Positions 25,534 to 34,529 are shown, counted from the stretch's first letter. The stretch is DNA of 64,000 bases from CAYWEM01 sp964457225 (GCA_964457225.1 CAYWEM010000003.1:124001-188000); one strand, 5' to 3'. Numbers and translations: made by a program. The notes: a model not told the origin generated them from the sequence alone.

Positions 25534-26052
25534 GTGCCAAGCGAATCTTTAGCAATCTGCAAATACGGAGACGAGGTTCTCCACTGCCGGGCCCTGCCGG
25601 TGAAGGACATCAACTCGGCCCTGGTCGAGTTGGCCGGCCGTATGGCTTTTACCATGAAAAGCGCTCCCGGAGTCGGCCTGGCCGCACCCCAGGTCGGCCA
25701 GTCCCTGCGCCTCATCGTCATCGATCCCAGTGCCGGGGAAAACGAAAAAGAAATGAAGATCTTTGTCAACCCCCGAATAATTGAAAGTGAAGGTGAAGAA
25801 ATGTGCGAGGAGGGCTGCCTGTCGGTTCCAGGTTATACTCTGGCCGTCAACCGCAGTACGGCCATCATGCTCGAAGCGCTGGACCTGGAAGGCCGCGAAG
25901 TCCGGCTGGAGCTCCGTGACTACCCGGCCCGCATAGTCCAGCACGAAATCGACCACCTGGACGGCATCCTCATCGTGGACCGGGCTTCCCCGCTGAAACG
26001 TTCCCTGATTCGGGGGGAAATAAAAAAAATGAGAAAACGTGGCCAGTGGTGA
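25534..26052 (+). CDS. def: Peptide deformylase
   Basis: 172 aa Fe/Zn enzyme that removes the N-formyl group from new proteins. All three active-site motifs are present: GVGLAAPQ (46-53), EEGCLS with metal ligand C95 (92-97), and QHEIDH with H137, E138 and H141. The GTG start is right behind a perfect sigma-70 promoter with no room for a Shine-Dalgarno, so the mRNA is probably leaderless. It overlaps fmt by 14 nt. First gene of a four-gene translation/RNA-modification operon. Confidence 0.96.
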   Translation: MPSESLAICKYGDEVLHCRALPVKDINSALVELAGRMAFTMKSAPGVGLAAPQVGQSLRLIVIDPSAGENEKEMKIFVNPRIIESEGEEMCEEGCLSVPGYTLAVNRSTAIMLEALDLEGREVRLELRDYPARIVQHEIDHLDGILIVDRASPLKRSLIRGEIKKMRKRGQW

Positions 26053-26974
26053 ACTAGTTTTTTTCGGCACTCCTGCTTTTTGTCTGCCCTTTCTCGAAGA
26101 GCTGGGCCGGGAATTCACCATCAGCCTGATCATCACCCAGCCCGACCGGCCCTGCGGCCGCAGGCTCAAATTGACTCCCCCGGCGGTCAAAACCTTTGCC
26201 CTGGAGCGGGGCATTCCCTGTCGTCAGCCTGATAAACTTGGCGCTGAAAGCCCCCTGGCCGGTGAATTACGTACATTGAAACCGCAGCTGGGAGTAGTCC
26301 TGAGTTACGGCCGGATCATTCCCCGCAGCCTGTTCAGCCTGCCGGTTAAGGGTACGGTCAACCTGCATTTTTCTTTGCTGCCGGAACTGCGCGGCGCGGC
26401 CCCGGTACAGAGAGCCATAGAAAAAGGCTTTCGCAGAACCGGGCTGACAGTTTTCGCCATCGAGGAACAACTCGATGCCGGCCCGATCTGGAAACAGCTG
26501 GAACTGGAAATAGAGCCAAATGAAACCAGCGCCGATTTCATGCAGCGCATCCTGCCGCAGGCGACCTCTTTCCTGCGGACTACGGTCGGCGAAATCATCA
26601 GCGGCCGGGCAGTGAGCCGACCCCAGGATCACCGGGCCGCCACCCCTGCTCCGCGCCTGGAAAAGGAAGAAGGCCTGGTTGACTGGTCATTGCCGGCCCT
26701 GGAACTTTACAACCGGTGGCGGGCTTTCTATCCCTGGCCCGGCCTGTACTTTCCCCTGGCCGGCAGGACAGTTCAGCTTCTGCGGCTCAAGCCGGCCGAA
26801 GAGCGGCACGGGCTGAAACCGGGCACGGTCATCAGCCTGGACCGGGAAAAACTGCGGGTCGCCTGCGGAGCGGACAGCCTGCTGGAGATAAGCATACTGC
26901 AGCCGGCCGGTAAAAAAGCCATGAGCGCCCATGCTTTTTCGCTCGGCAATCCCCTGCCGCGGATTCTGAATTGA
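26039..26974 (+). CDS. fmt: Methionyl-tRNA formyltransferase
   Basis: 311 aa. It formylates initiator Met-tRNA with 10-formyl-THF. The N-terminal formyltransferase domain shows VFFGTPAFCLPFL, the folate/catalytic segment NLHFSLLPELRGAAPVQ and DAGPIW. The C-terminal tRNA-binding domain starts near residue 205 (WSLPALELYNRWRAFYPWPG). The start is GTG at 26039, inside the end of def (14-nt overlap). The stop overlaps the TTG start of rsmB. Def and fmt act as opposite steps, and their pairing is very common. Confidence 0.95.
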   Translation: MASGELVFFGTPAFCLPFLEELGREFTISLIITQPDRPCGRRLKLTPPAVKTFALERGIPCRQPDKLGAESPLAGELRTLKPQLGVVLSYGRIIPRSLFSLPVKGTVNLHFSLLPELRGAAPVQRAIEKGFRRTGLTVFAIEEQLDAGPIWKQLELEIEPNETSADFMQRILPQATSFLRTTVGEIISGRAVSRPQDHRAATPAPRLEKEEGLVDWSLPALELYNRWRAFYPWPGLYFPLAGRTVQLLRLKPAEERHGLKPGTVISLDREKLRVACGADSLLEISILQPAGKKAMSAHAFSLGNPLPRILN

Positions 26975-28257
26975 ATTTTCTGCACCCGGTCCTGCAGATC
27001 CTGCGCCTGTGGCGCCGCAACCCGGAAAAAAACCTGCGCCCCATCCTGCACGCCTTCCTGGCCGGTCACCAGGCATCCGAGCGCCGGGAGATCAGCCGCA
27101 CGGTTTACGGCCTGTTCAGGCATCGCAACCTGCTCGACCTGGTCATTTCCTCTCACAGCCGGCGCAACCGGCTGAATCCCATGCTTGGCGACCTGCTGCG
27201 GACCGCAGCCTTCCTGCTCCTCTTCGCCGACCGCCGCCCACCGGCGGTGGTGGTCAACGAAGCAGTCAGGATAAGCCCGGCTGGAGACAAGTCCTACCTG
27301 AACGCGGTACTGCGCAGCCTGGTGAAAGACCTGGAGGCTGAAAAAAAACACCTGAAACTGATACTGGACGAAGAAGCAGACAGCCTCCTGGCCCCCTTTC
27401 AGCGCCGGGAACTGCATGAACTGGGACTGGGCAACTCCGATTTCCAAAGCCTGCTGCAGGAACCGCGCTTTCATTTCCGGGTTGTTCCAGGCCGGGAGAA
27501 CCATGACCTGCTGACCGGGATACTGCGCGAACGCGGCCTGGATTTCCGGGAACTGCCGGGATTGAATTCTATCCTGCTGAAGGAATTGAGCCCGGTACGG
27601 GACCTGCTGCAGGCCGGCCGCCTGGGTTACCTGCAGAACAGCGCTTCACAGGCGGTGGCTGAAATCGCCGCTGAATTCTCCGGAAAAAGAGTTCTCGATG
27701 CCTGTGCCGCTCCCGGGGGCAAGACCCTGACCCTGGCCCTGCTCCGGCCCCAGGTAAGGATCCTGGCCAATGACCTGGATCCACGGCGCCTGCGGCGCCT
27801 GCGGACCAGACTGCAAAGCCTGGAAATCAGCCAAGTCGACCTCCTGGCCTCCGACCTGCTGAGCCCGCCCCTGGGAGAAAATGCCGCTTTTGACCTGATC
27901 ATGCTCGATGCGCCCTGTTCGGCACTTGGGACTTTACGCAAGAACCCCGACGTTCCTTACAAATGCACTGAAAAAACGGCCGCGCAAAAGGCCGCTGTCC
28001 AGTTTGAACTGGCCGCCGCACTGCTGAGGCGTTTTCCCGAAACACCTCTGCTCTACTCGGTCTGTTCCTTTCTAAAGGTCGAAAGCGAGGAAATCTGCGC
28101 CGGCCTGGCCCGGGAATTCGGCCTGCGGCCCCGACCGCTGGCTCAAAAGCTGAAAGCCCTGGGGTTCAGATTCAGGGAAAGTTCACACGGCTGCTATTTA
28201 CTGCCCGGAAAGCTGGAAAACGACTTGTTCTACATCAGCCTGCTGGCCGGAAAATGA
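26971..28257 (+). CDS. rsmB: 16S rRNA (cytosine-5) methyltransferase RsmB
   Basis: 428 aa. The N-terminal NusB-like domain (about 1-140) is followed by the SAM-dependent methyltransferase with motif I VLDACAAPGGKT. Two cysteines are present: C316 in DAPCSALG and C365 in YSVCSF, which in this family are the release and nucleophilic cysteines. It methylates C967 (E. coli numbering) of 16S rRNA. The TTG start overlaps the fmt stop (TTGA). The stop overlaps the next gene's ATG (ATGA). Confidence 0.95.
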   Translation: MNFLHPVLQILRLWRRNPEKNLRPILHAFLAGHQASERREISRTVYGLFRHRNLLDLVISSHSRRNRLNPMLGDLLRTAAFLLLFADRRPPAVVVNEAVRISPAGDKSYLNAVLRSLVKDLEAEKKHLKLILDEEADSLLAPFQRRELHELGLGNSDFQSLLQEPRFHFRVVPGRENHDLLTGILRERGLDFRELPGLNSILLKELSPVRDLLQAGRLGYLQNSASQAVAEIAAEFSGKRVLDACAAPGGKTLTLALLRPQVRILANDLDPRRLRRLRTRLQSLEISQVDLLASDLLSPPLGENAAFDLIMLDAPCSALGTLRKNPDVPYKCTEKTAAQKAAVQFELAAALLRRFPETPLLYSVCSFLKVESEEICAGLAREFGLRPRPLAQKLKALGFRFRESSHGCYLLPGKLENDLFYISLLAGK

Positions 28258-29471
28258 AACTCCGGCGGGTGTTTTTCCGGGAATTCTCCTTCAACCGGCT
28301 GAGCTGGCCGTTGTTGCTGAACATCTGGGAAAAACACGGTCTCGATCAGGCCTTTGACATAAGAATATGCACTGATCCGAAAGAGCTGGCTGACTTCGGC
28401 CCGGAAGACCTGATCTGCTATTCCTTCATGACTCCGCACCTGCCGCTGATAGCCGCCGAGCTGGAGGCACTGCCGCGGCCTGGAGGCCTGCTGATCTGCG
28501 GCGGCCCGCAGGCCACGGGCGATCCCGAGTTGACAGCCCGCATCGGCTTTGACTTCGTTTTCAGCGGTCCGGCCGAAGAGACTTTTCTCGACTTCGGCCG
28601 GGCCCTGGAATCGGGTTCCCTGGCCGGACTGCCAGCCCTGCTGCCGGGCCGGAATGTCGACTTCAGCGCCTACCTGCCCGTATCCCGTCACCTGGAACGC
28701 CTGCCGCCCCTGGAACTGGTCCGGGGTTGCCGCCACCATTGCCGCTTCTGCCAAACCGGAAGCATAGAGCCCCGCTCAAGAAATCTCGACTCCGTGCGGA
28801 GCTGGCTTGAAATCCTGGCTGCCAGGAGAGCCCGGCGGGTGAATTTCATCAATCCCTCCGGCCTGGAATTACCCGGTTCTGAATCCCTTGGCCTGCAGGT
28901 GGATGCATTGCCCTTCATCCTGGAATGCTGTCGCGAGCTGGGCCTGCCCCAGGTGGAATACGGCATTTTCCCTTCGGAAATCAGGCCGGAAAGCCTGGAT
29001 CCGGAAAAAACCGATCTGCTGGCCCGGTTCGTCAGCAACCGCAGCCTGACCATCGGCCTGCAGAGCGGCCTGGAATCACGCCTGGCCGACCTGGGCCGCG
29101 GCCACGGCCTGCAAGACGTCATGGAAGCCGTCGAGCTGGCCAATTCCCGTGGTTTCAAGGTCAACCTGGACCTGATCCTGGCCCTGCCGGAGGAAACCAG
29201 GGCGGAAAGACTGGAAAACCTTGACCTGCTCAGGCAAATCAAGCACCGCCGGGCGGTCAGGATCCAGGTGCATCACTTCTTTCCCCTGGCCGGCAGCGCC
29301 TTCGCAGACCGAATGCCCTCTTTCCTGGAAGAATCCGAGAAAAACGAATGGTACGAACTGGAGCGATCCGGATTGATCACCGGCTGGTGGCGCAGCGGCG
29401 AACTCGAGGCACACGCCTACCTGGAATGGCTGGCCGGTTCACTGCCCGACGTTCACCGGCGTTTTCATTGA
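28254..29471 (+). CDS. B12-binding-type radical SAM protein
   Basis: 405 aa. The N-terminal ~130 residues form a Rossmann-like B12-binding-type domain (LICYSFMT..., GLLICGGPQATGDPE) without the DxHxxG cobalamin motif. The radical SAM cluster is C159-x3-C163-x2-C166 (RGCRHHCRFCQTG). It resembles the MJ1487-like B12-binding-domain radical SAM group. Substrate unknown. It is coupled by ATGA overlap to rsmB in a def-fmt-rsmB operon, which hints at RNA or ribosome modification, but this is only context. It ends 20 nt from the convergent DUF4388 gene. Confidence 0.85.
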   Translation: MKLRRVFFREFSFNRLSWPLLLNIWEKHGLDQAFDIRICTDPKELADFGPEDLICYSFMTPHLPLIAAELEALPRPGGLLICGGPQATGDPELTARIGFDFVFSGPAEETFLDFGRALESGSLAGLPALLPGRNVDFSAYLPVSRHLERLPPLELVRGCRHHCRFCQTGSIEPRSRNLDSVRSWLEILAARRARRVNFINPSGLELPGSESLGLQVDALPFILECCRELGLPQVEYGIFPSEIRPESLDPEKTDLLARFVSNRSLTIGLQSGLESRLADLGRGHGLQDVMEAVELANSRGFKVNLDLILALPEETRAERLENLDLLRQIKHRRAVRIQVHHFFPLAGSAFADRMPSFLEESEKNEWYELERSGLITGWWRSGELEAHAYLEWLAGSLPDVHRRFH

Positions 29472-29490
29472 AGACCGGAAACGAAAAAAG

Positions 29491-30861
29491 TCATTTGCGG
29501 CCGGAGGTCGGATCGGGCTTCTTCCTGGGACGGCCTGGTAAAAGCTGATCCAGGCGGAATCCGGCCCGGCTGTGCTCCAGGTTGAGTTCCAGTGCTTTCT
29601 GAAATTGTCTTTCAGCCTTCTGCACCATACCTTCCAGGAGGTACAACTCGCCCAGGTAGTAATAGGGTTCGGCGTTCCAGGATTCCAGGCGGGCCAGCCT
29701 CAGAAAACTGCTCTCGGCGTCATGGCGCAGGCGCGGCACCTGCATGCGGGCCCGGCCCAGCAACAGGTGGTACTTGGCCCTTTCCGGCCCCTTGCGCAAG
29801 GCTTTTTCCAGCCAGCCGACCGCGGCATAGTAGTTGCGGCCGGCAAAATCTCTTTCAGCGAGTTCATAGCATTGTTCAGCGTTTAAATCCTGATCAGCGG
29901 CCGCTTCAGCCGATGCCTGCGCGGCTTCCGGCTGAGCCTGAACGGGTTCTGAATCAACGGGGGGCATTTGAACCGGTTGATATGGAGGAGTTTCCGGGCT
30001 CAGGGTTTCCTTTTTCTGCGGCTCAGGCTGTTCCGAAAAACCCGGAATTCCAGTCGCTTCCTCCAAAATGGTCTGCATGTCTTTCTTCTTATCCGGAGCT
30101 TCAACAACCTTGCCGGCCGAAACAACCGTTTCTTCAAAATCGACCTGAGAACTGTCGGCAACACCGATGGTGAAATCAATCCAGCCCAGCAGGAAAAACA
30201 GCAGCAGCGTGCGCCAGCAGAAGGTTTCATCCATTTTCAGCCGATCGGCGATCTCGGCCCCGGGACAGGGGAAATGCCGGCCGATACGCTCGATGAAGGC
30301 TCGTTGAATCGGGCTGGGTCGGGGCGAGGCCTGCTTGGGCAGTTCGACCGGCTTGGGGCATAGCGAGGCAAAACGCTGCCGGTAAAAACTGAAATCCTTT
30401 ATCTTGTTCACTCCGGCCATCATCAGGGTGGCCGAGGCCGGGGCGCTTCCCGGTTCGACATCGGCTTCACACCGGCCGGTTTGAAAATCCCAGCAACCTT
30501 CAGTCAGCGGGAACAGGGCGGCGCTGATCCTGATCATCTGGGTTTTCAGCGCCTGTTCCAGGATCGGAGCGCTGATCAGGCCAAGATCGACCAGCACAGT
30601 TCCGACCTGTTCCTCGCCCCGCACCCTCAGGAGCGGATCAAAGAGGTTAAGGTCAATCGGGGAAATCGAGCCGGTGGCCACCAGCAGGGCCCCAAGCCGG
30701 AAATCAGGGTCATCGGAGCGGGCGGCCCGCAGTTCTCCCTCGTTGAAGAAAAGCCGGTTCTGGGTTCCGCCAGCCTCAACTTCCAGGCAACCGCTCAGTC
30801 TCTCCCGGTATATTCTTCTGAAAACCAGGGGCAGGGGACATTCCGCGATGGAATTTGCCAT
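29491..30861 (-). CDS. DUF4388-type domain protein with C-terminal TPR
   Basis: 456 aa, no signal peptide. The first ~150 residues match the DUF4388/PatA-like pattern (SGCLEVEAGGTQNRLFFNEGELRAA; LGALLVATGSI; VGTVLVDLGLIS; GCWDFQTG) found in gliding, motility and signalling proteins. A hydrophobic stretch WRTLLLFFLLGW (about 210-225) and a Pro/Gln/Glu-rich linker (about 255-320) precede TPR repeats (about 325-435). Likely a cytoplasmic scaffold or regulatory adaptor. The ATG lies 6 nt after a -10 box with no Shine-Dalgarno. It is divergent from the nfeD operon. Confidence 0.75.
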   Translation of the reverse strand: MANSIAECPLPLVFRRIYRERLSGCLEVEAGGTQNRLFFNEGELRAARSDDPDFRLGALLVATGSISPIDLNLFDPLLRVRGEEQVGTVLVDLGLISAPILEQALKTQMIRISAALFPLTEGCWDFQTGRCEADVEPGSAPASATLMMAGVNKIKDFSFYRQRFASLCPKPVELPKQASPRPSPIQRAFIERIGRHFPCPGAEIADRLKMDETFCWRTLLLFFLLGWIDFTIGVADSSQVDFEETVVSAGKVVEAPDKKKDMQTILEEATGIPGFSEQPEPQKKETLSPETPPYQPVQMPPVDSEPVQAQPEAAQASAEAAADQDLNAEQCYELAERDFAGRNYYAAVGWLEKALRKGPERAKYHLLLGRARMQVPRLRHDAESSFLRLARLESWNAEPYYYLGELYLLEGMVQKAERQFQKALELNLEHSRAGFRLDQLLPGRPRKKPDPTSGRK

Positions 30862-30867
30862 TACTCT

Positions 30868-30896
30868 TTAGTACCGCAAATCAGTCTTGAAATCAA
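30868..30896 (-). promoter_or_regulatory. Leaderless-type promoter of DUF4388 gene
   Basis: Minus-strand TTGATT (30891-30896), 17-bp spacer, TACTAA (30868-30873). The start codon follows after 6 nt. Confidence 0.45.
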
Positions 30897-30915
30897 TCCC
30901 CCGGCGACCCCGAAG

Positions 30916-30944
30916 TTGACAGTCAAGTCCGCCTGATTTAAAAT
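30916..30944 (+). promoter_or_regulatory. Promoter of the nfeD-SPFH operon with hairpin leader
   Basis: TTGACA (30916-30921), 17-bp spacer, TAAAAT (30939-30944). The ~90-nt leader starts with TCCCGAA (30945-30951) that can pair with TTCGGGA (30968-30974). Confidence 0.5.
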
Positions 30945-31039
30945 TCCCGAAGCGCTGAAACTGGTTTTTCGGGACTGCCCGTTCATGTTTTTTGTAATAT
31001 CGCTCCGCTGTTCAGGCGGCCCGGCGCGAGGAGGAAAAA

Positions 31040-31495
31040 ATGAGCTTGAGTCCCGCAGTTATCTGGTTGCTGGTCGGATTGGTCCTGGCCCTGCTGGAAT
31101 TCGCCGTGCCGGGAGTCATCCTGATCTTTTTCGGAGTCAGCGCCTGGATCGTCGCCCTGACCACCTTTCTCGGCCTGACTCCTTCACAACCTCTTCAGAT
31201 AATAGTTTTCGCCCTGCTATCCCTGGCCCTGATCGGCCTGCTGCGGCGCCGGATGCAGGGCAAGTTCCGCGGCCACACCAGTTCAGTTCAGGATCCGCAA
31301 GTCAATCTCGAAGAATTCGCAGGCAAGACCGTGCTGGTGATCAAGCCGATTGAACCGGGTTCCCTGGAAGGTGCGGTCGAATTCAAGGGCGCCATCTGGA
31401 GTGCAGTGGCTGATGAATCTCTGTCCGCCGGAGCCAGGGCCTGCATAATCGGCCGGGACGGCATCACCCTGAAAGTAGCGGCAACCGGGAGGTAA
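31040..31495 (+). CDS. NfeD-family membrane protein (short form)
   Basis: 151 aa. Membrane helices at about 5-30, 32-48 and 52-70 are followed by a cytoplasmic OB-fold domain (about 85-150; AGKTVLVIKPIEPGSLEGAVEFKGAIWSA split by loops). NfeD proteins pair with SPFH/stomatin proteins in membrane microdomains, and the SPFH gene begins 3 nt after this stop. GAGGAGG precedes the ATG. The short form lacks the ClpP-like protease domain. Confidence 0.88.
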   Translation: MSLSPAVIWLLVGLVLALLEFAVPGVILIFFGVSAWIVALTTFLGLTPSQPLQIIVFALLSLALIGLLRRRMQGKFRGHTSSVQDPQVNLEEFAGKTVLVIKPIEPGSLEGAVEFKGAIWSAVADESLSAGARACIIGRDGITLKVAATGR

Positions 31496-31498
31496 AAC

Positions 31499-32443
31499 AT
31501 GGATATCGGACTTTTTGTATCATTGGCTTTCGCCCTTTTCGTGCTGGTGGCTGTTTTCCAGACCGCCCGCATCGTGCCCCAGAAATCAGCCTTCATAGTC
31601 GAAAGGCTGGGCAAATATGCCAAAACCCTGGAAGCAGGGTTTCACATCCTGATCCCGTTTTTCGACAAGGTGGCATACCGGCATTCGCTGAAGGAAGTGG
31701 CCATAGACGTGCCCTCGCAATCCTGCATCACCAGGGACAACATCGCCGTGGAAGTGGACGGCGTGCTTTACCTGCAGGTGGTCGATCCGGTCAAGGCCAG
31801 TTACGGCATTGAAAACTACATGTTTGCCGCTTCGCAACTGGCCCAGACCACCATGCGCTCGGAAATCGGCAAACTTGAGCTGGACCGCACTTTCGAGGAA
31901 AGGGAGACCATAAACACCCAGATAATCCAGGCCGTGGACAAGGCCTCCGATCCCTGGGGGGTCAAGATCACCCGTTACGAGATCAAGAACATCACTCCTC
32001 CGCAAAGCGTCAAAGACGCCCTGGAAAAACAGATGCGCGCCGAGCGGGCCAAGCGGGCCGCCATCGCCGAGTCTGAAGGTGAAAGAGAAGCCAAGATCAA
32101 CGTCGCTGAGGGTTTTAAGCAGGAAGCCATAAAACGTTCGGAAGGAGAAAAAACCAAGCGCATCAACGAAGCCGAGGGCAGAGCCAAGGAAATCGAGCTG
32201 GTGGCAGCGGCCACGGCCGAAGGCATTCGCAGCATCGCCGAGGCCATCTCCGCTCCCGCAGGGCAGGAAGCGGTCAACCTGCGGGTGGCCGAACAGTACA
32301 TCAAGGAATTCGGCAACCTGGCGAAGCAGGGCAACACCCTGATCCTGCCGGCCAACCTGGCCGATATAGCCGGCATGGTCGGCACGGTCAGCAGTCTTTT
32401 GCAGACCATGCCGACCAAAAGCCGATCCGGAAATGCCTCCTGA
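31499..32443 (+). CDS. SPFH/Band 7 protein (paraslipin/QmcA-like)
   Basis: 314 aa. One N-terminal membrane helix (2-20) leads to the SPFH domain (RIVPQKSAFIVERLGKYAKTLEAGFH..., about 22-190) and a helical coiled-coil (KQMRAERAKRAAIAESEGEREAKINVAE, interrupted) rich in Ala/Glu to about 260, with a C-terminal segment ending in KSRSGNAS. The family oligomerises at membranes and modulates membrane proteases. The Shine-Dalgarno (GGGAGG) lies inside the nfeD 3' end. The NfeD partner is immediately upstream. Confidence 0.92.
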   Translation: MDIGLFVSLAFALFVLVAVFQTARIVPQKSAFIVERLGKYAKTLEAGFHILIPFFDKVAYRHSLKEVAIDVPSQSCITRDNIAVEVDGVLYLQVVDPVKASYGIENYMFAASQLAQTTMRSEIGKLELDRTFEERETINTQIIQAVDKASDPWGVKITRYEIKNITPPQSVKDALEKQMRAERAKRAAIAESEGEREAKINVAEGFKQEAIKRSEGEKTKRINEAEGRAKEIELVAAATAEGIRSIAEAISAPAGQEAVNLRVAEQYIKEFGNLAKQGNTLILPANLADIAGMVGTVSSLLQTMPTKSRSGNAS

Positions 32444-32449
32444 GAATAG

Positions 32450-33778
32450 ATGAGAGTCATCGCCATACTCTTGTTGCTTCTTTTTCTACAGCCGGCCGGC
32501 ACCGGCCTGCTCAACGGTGATGACCAGGAATTTCTGCGGAGAATGAGAGAAATGATCGCCGCCGGCCAGCCGGAAAAAGCGGAAAAGTACTTCCAGGCTA
32601 TCGGCTGGTCGCCTCCGGCCGAGATCTGCCTGTTGCTGGCCGAAGCCTGCCTGGATCGCGGCCAACTGGAAAAGGCCGTGCATTGGTTCGAGCGCGCAGA
32701 TCATCCCTCCGGGCTGGACCAGGCGGCCCGGGCTTATGCCGGGCAGGGGGACTTCGCCGCTGCTTACGACCTTTTCCTGAGAGGCGCTGTATCCCAGCAA
32801 AAAGCCCGCCTGGTGGATGAAAGCGCCGCCATGCTGAGGGCCTCTGGAAACCGGAATGCCGATTTGTACACCAGTTTCGTCAGGCTGGCCTGGGACAGCT
32901 ACAACAACGCACTGCTGGGCCTGGAAGGGCCCTGGGATCACGAGTACAACATAGACCGGCGCCGCGTCATGAGGCTCTGGCAGGGCCTGGAACGCAGCCG
33001 GGCGGAAGTATCGGCCCAGGTCCCGGCCCGGGTGCTGAACCGGGCCGCCGAGTACTGCCGCCGGCTTTACCGCTCGGTCTTTCATTACGTCTGTGATGAG
33101 GAAATCGTCGAGGAAATATCGGCATTTGACTGGAATCGTCATTCTCCATTCAGCCCCTGGATCAAAAAACGCGAGCCCCGGGTTTATCGTTATCTCTACA
33201 GTTACCAGATAATGAACGAAGAGGGCCGGGTCAACGAATCGAGAAAAGTAGTCAGGATCGGCAGGAAAAACATCAGCGTGACTGAAAGCGGCCAGGAAAC
33301 CAGGAGCTTTTTAATCGAAAAAACCGTTTTCGGCCCGATCGCCCTGCTGGCGCCGGATATCCAGGAGGACTACTTCTACCGCTTGCTGGCAGTGGAGCAG
33401 GAAAGAGAAGACGACTACTACCTGGTCGAGGCCCTGCCGCTTTTCCAGTTGCGCCGGGACATGGTCATGGGCCGGGTTAGAATCAGGGAGCGGGACGGGG
33501 CCGTGCTGAGCATCGACTGGCATCCCCGGGTCATCTCCGGCTTTGAAAAGATCCAGCAACAGGCCCGGGATCTGGAAGCCCGGCCCCTGATCTTGTACCG
33601 CAGTGAATTCGGGCTGGCCAAGGAAGGCCTGATGTTCCCCAGCCGGGTGCTGATTGAGCAAGGCTACCAGGACGGAAACGGAGAAAGAGCTGTGGAATCG
33701 AAAATCACCATCAACTACGGTAATTACAATTTCTTCCGCATTGAATCCAAGGTCGAGGACATCAAGATAAACCAGTAG
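32450..33778 (+). CDS. Secreted TPR protein with LolA-like C-terminal half
   Basis: 442 aa. A short signal peptide (about 1-20) is followed by TPR-like helices (about 25-140; LLLAEACLDRGQLEKAVHWFERA). The C-terminal ~230 residues are beta-rich with repeated charged strands (YLYSYQIMNEEGRVNESRK..., FPSRVLIEQGY, SKITINYGNYNFF) resembling outer-membrane lipoprotein-sorting/LolA-like folds. No confident family. It starts 6 nt after the SPFH stop and completes a three-gene operon, so a role linked to NfeD/SPFH membrane organisation is possible but unproven. Confidence 0.65.
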   Translation: MRVIAILLLLLFLQPAGTGLLNGDDQEFLRRMREMIAAGQPEKAEKYFQAIGWSPPAEICLLLAEACLDRGQLEKAVHWFERADHPSGLDQAARAYAGQGDFAAAYDLFLRGAVSQQKARLVDESAAMLRASGNRNADLYTSFVRLAWDSYNNALLGLEGPWDHEYNIDRRRVMRLWQGLERSRAEVSAQVPARVLNRAAEYCRRLYRSVFHYVCDEEIVEEISAFDWNRHSPFSPWIKKREPRVYRYLYSYQIMNEEGRVNESRKVVRIGRKNISVTESGQETRSFLIEKTVFGPIALLAPDIQEDYFYRLLAVEQEREDDYYLVEALPLFQLRRDMVMGRVRIRERDGAVLSIDWHPRVISGFEKIQQQARDLEARPLILYRSEFGLAKEGLMFPSRVLIEQGYQDGNGERAVESKITINYGNYNFFRIESKVEDIKINQ

Positions 33779-33821
33779 TCAGACTGGTTTCACTCAGCGG
33801 GATACCGCGCTCCCAGACCGG

Positions 33822-34517
33822 CTACTTCTGCAATTCGATGACTATTTCCCGCTTCTGCCCTTCCTTTTCCGGGGCGTTGACCGTGAATTCACGCCGGAAA
33901 GCCTGGTAACCGGGCTTGAAAACCTCGAACAGGTTTTTTCCCAGGGCCAGGCGGGCGTTTTCGATGCGGCCGCCGGCCGGGCTCAGGCCCCAGAAAACGC
34001 CGTTGACGTATATTGAGGCATCCTCGACGTTGACCAGCAAAACCACTTCGGTATACCTGGCCGGATCCAGCATGGGATCGGCATCCGGCGGGGGCTCCTT
34101 GGCTTCGATTTCGCTGAACTGGTAAGCGGTTTCGTTCTCGGCCGGAGTCTGAATCGCGGGCCGGGACTCCGTCGTCGGCACGGTGCCCGGCTCGGGAACC
34201 ATGACCAGGCGCACGGTCACCATCCGGCTGGAATAAGCCCGCAAATCTACGAACTCATCCTGGTAGCCCGGCAGGGCCAGCAGTACTTCCGTCCGCCGGG
34301 AAGCCAGGCGCAGCGAGGTGCGCTCGCTGGAAAATTCGTAGGCCTGGCCGACGTAGTGACCGTCGACGAAGACCTCGGCGAAACTGGGCTCAACCTGCAG
34401 GATGATACGGTAAGGCCGGTAATCGTAGAAGGGAGAATCGGGGAAAGTTATCGAGCAGGCGGAGAAAAACAGGGCCGCCATTCCGAGAAATACCACGTAT
34501 AAAACTTGTTTTTTCAT
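33822..34517 (-). CDS. PEGA-domain lipoprotein
   Basis: 231 aa. Lipoprotein signal peptide ending FFSAC, with the acylated Cys at 21. Two PEGA-type beta domains follow: about 38-107 (ILQVEPSFAEVFVDGHYVG) and about 155-230 (VVLLVNVEDASIYVNGVFWG; FEVFKPGYQAF), joined by a Pro/Glu-rich linker. PEGA domains are found in surface-layer and envelope proteins. The ATG lies 6 nt after an extended -10 (TGATAGAAT) with no Shine-Dalgarno. It overlaps no gene but shares upstream DNA with a possible small ORF. Confidence 0.8.
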   Translation of the reverse strand: MKKQVLYVVFLGMAALFFSACSITFPDSPFYDYRPYRIILQVEPSFAEVFVDGHYVGQAYEFSSERTSLRLASRRTEVLLALPGYQDEFVDLRAYSSRMVTVRLVMVPEPGTVPTTESRPAIQTPAENETAYQFSEIEAKEPPPDADPMLDPARYTEVVLLVNVEDASIYVNGVFWGLSPAGGRIENARLALGKNLFEVFKPGYQAFRREFTVNAPEKEGQKREIVIELQK

Positions 34518-34523
34518 GGTTGA

Positions 34524-34529
34524 ATTCTA
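34524..34529 (-). promoter_or_regulatory. Extended -10 element of the PEGA lipoprotein gene
   Basis: Minus-strand TGA-TAGAAT with the ATG 6 nt downstream. No good -35, which fits an extended -10 promoter. Confidence 0.4.
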
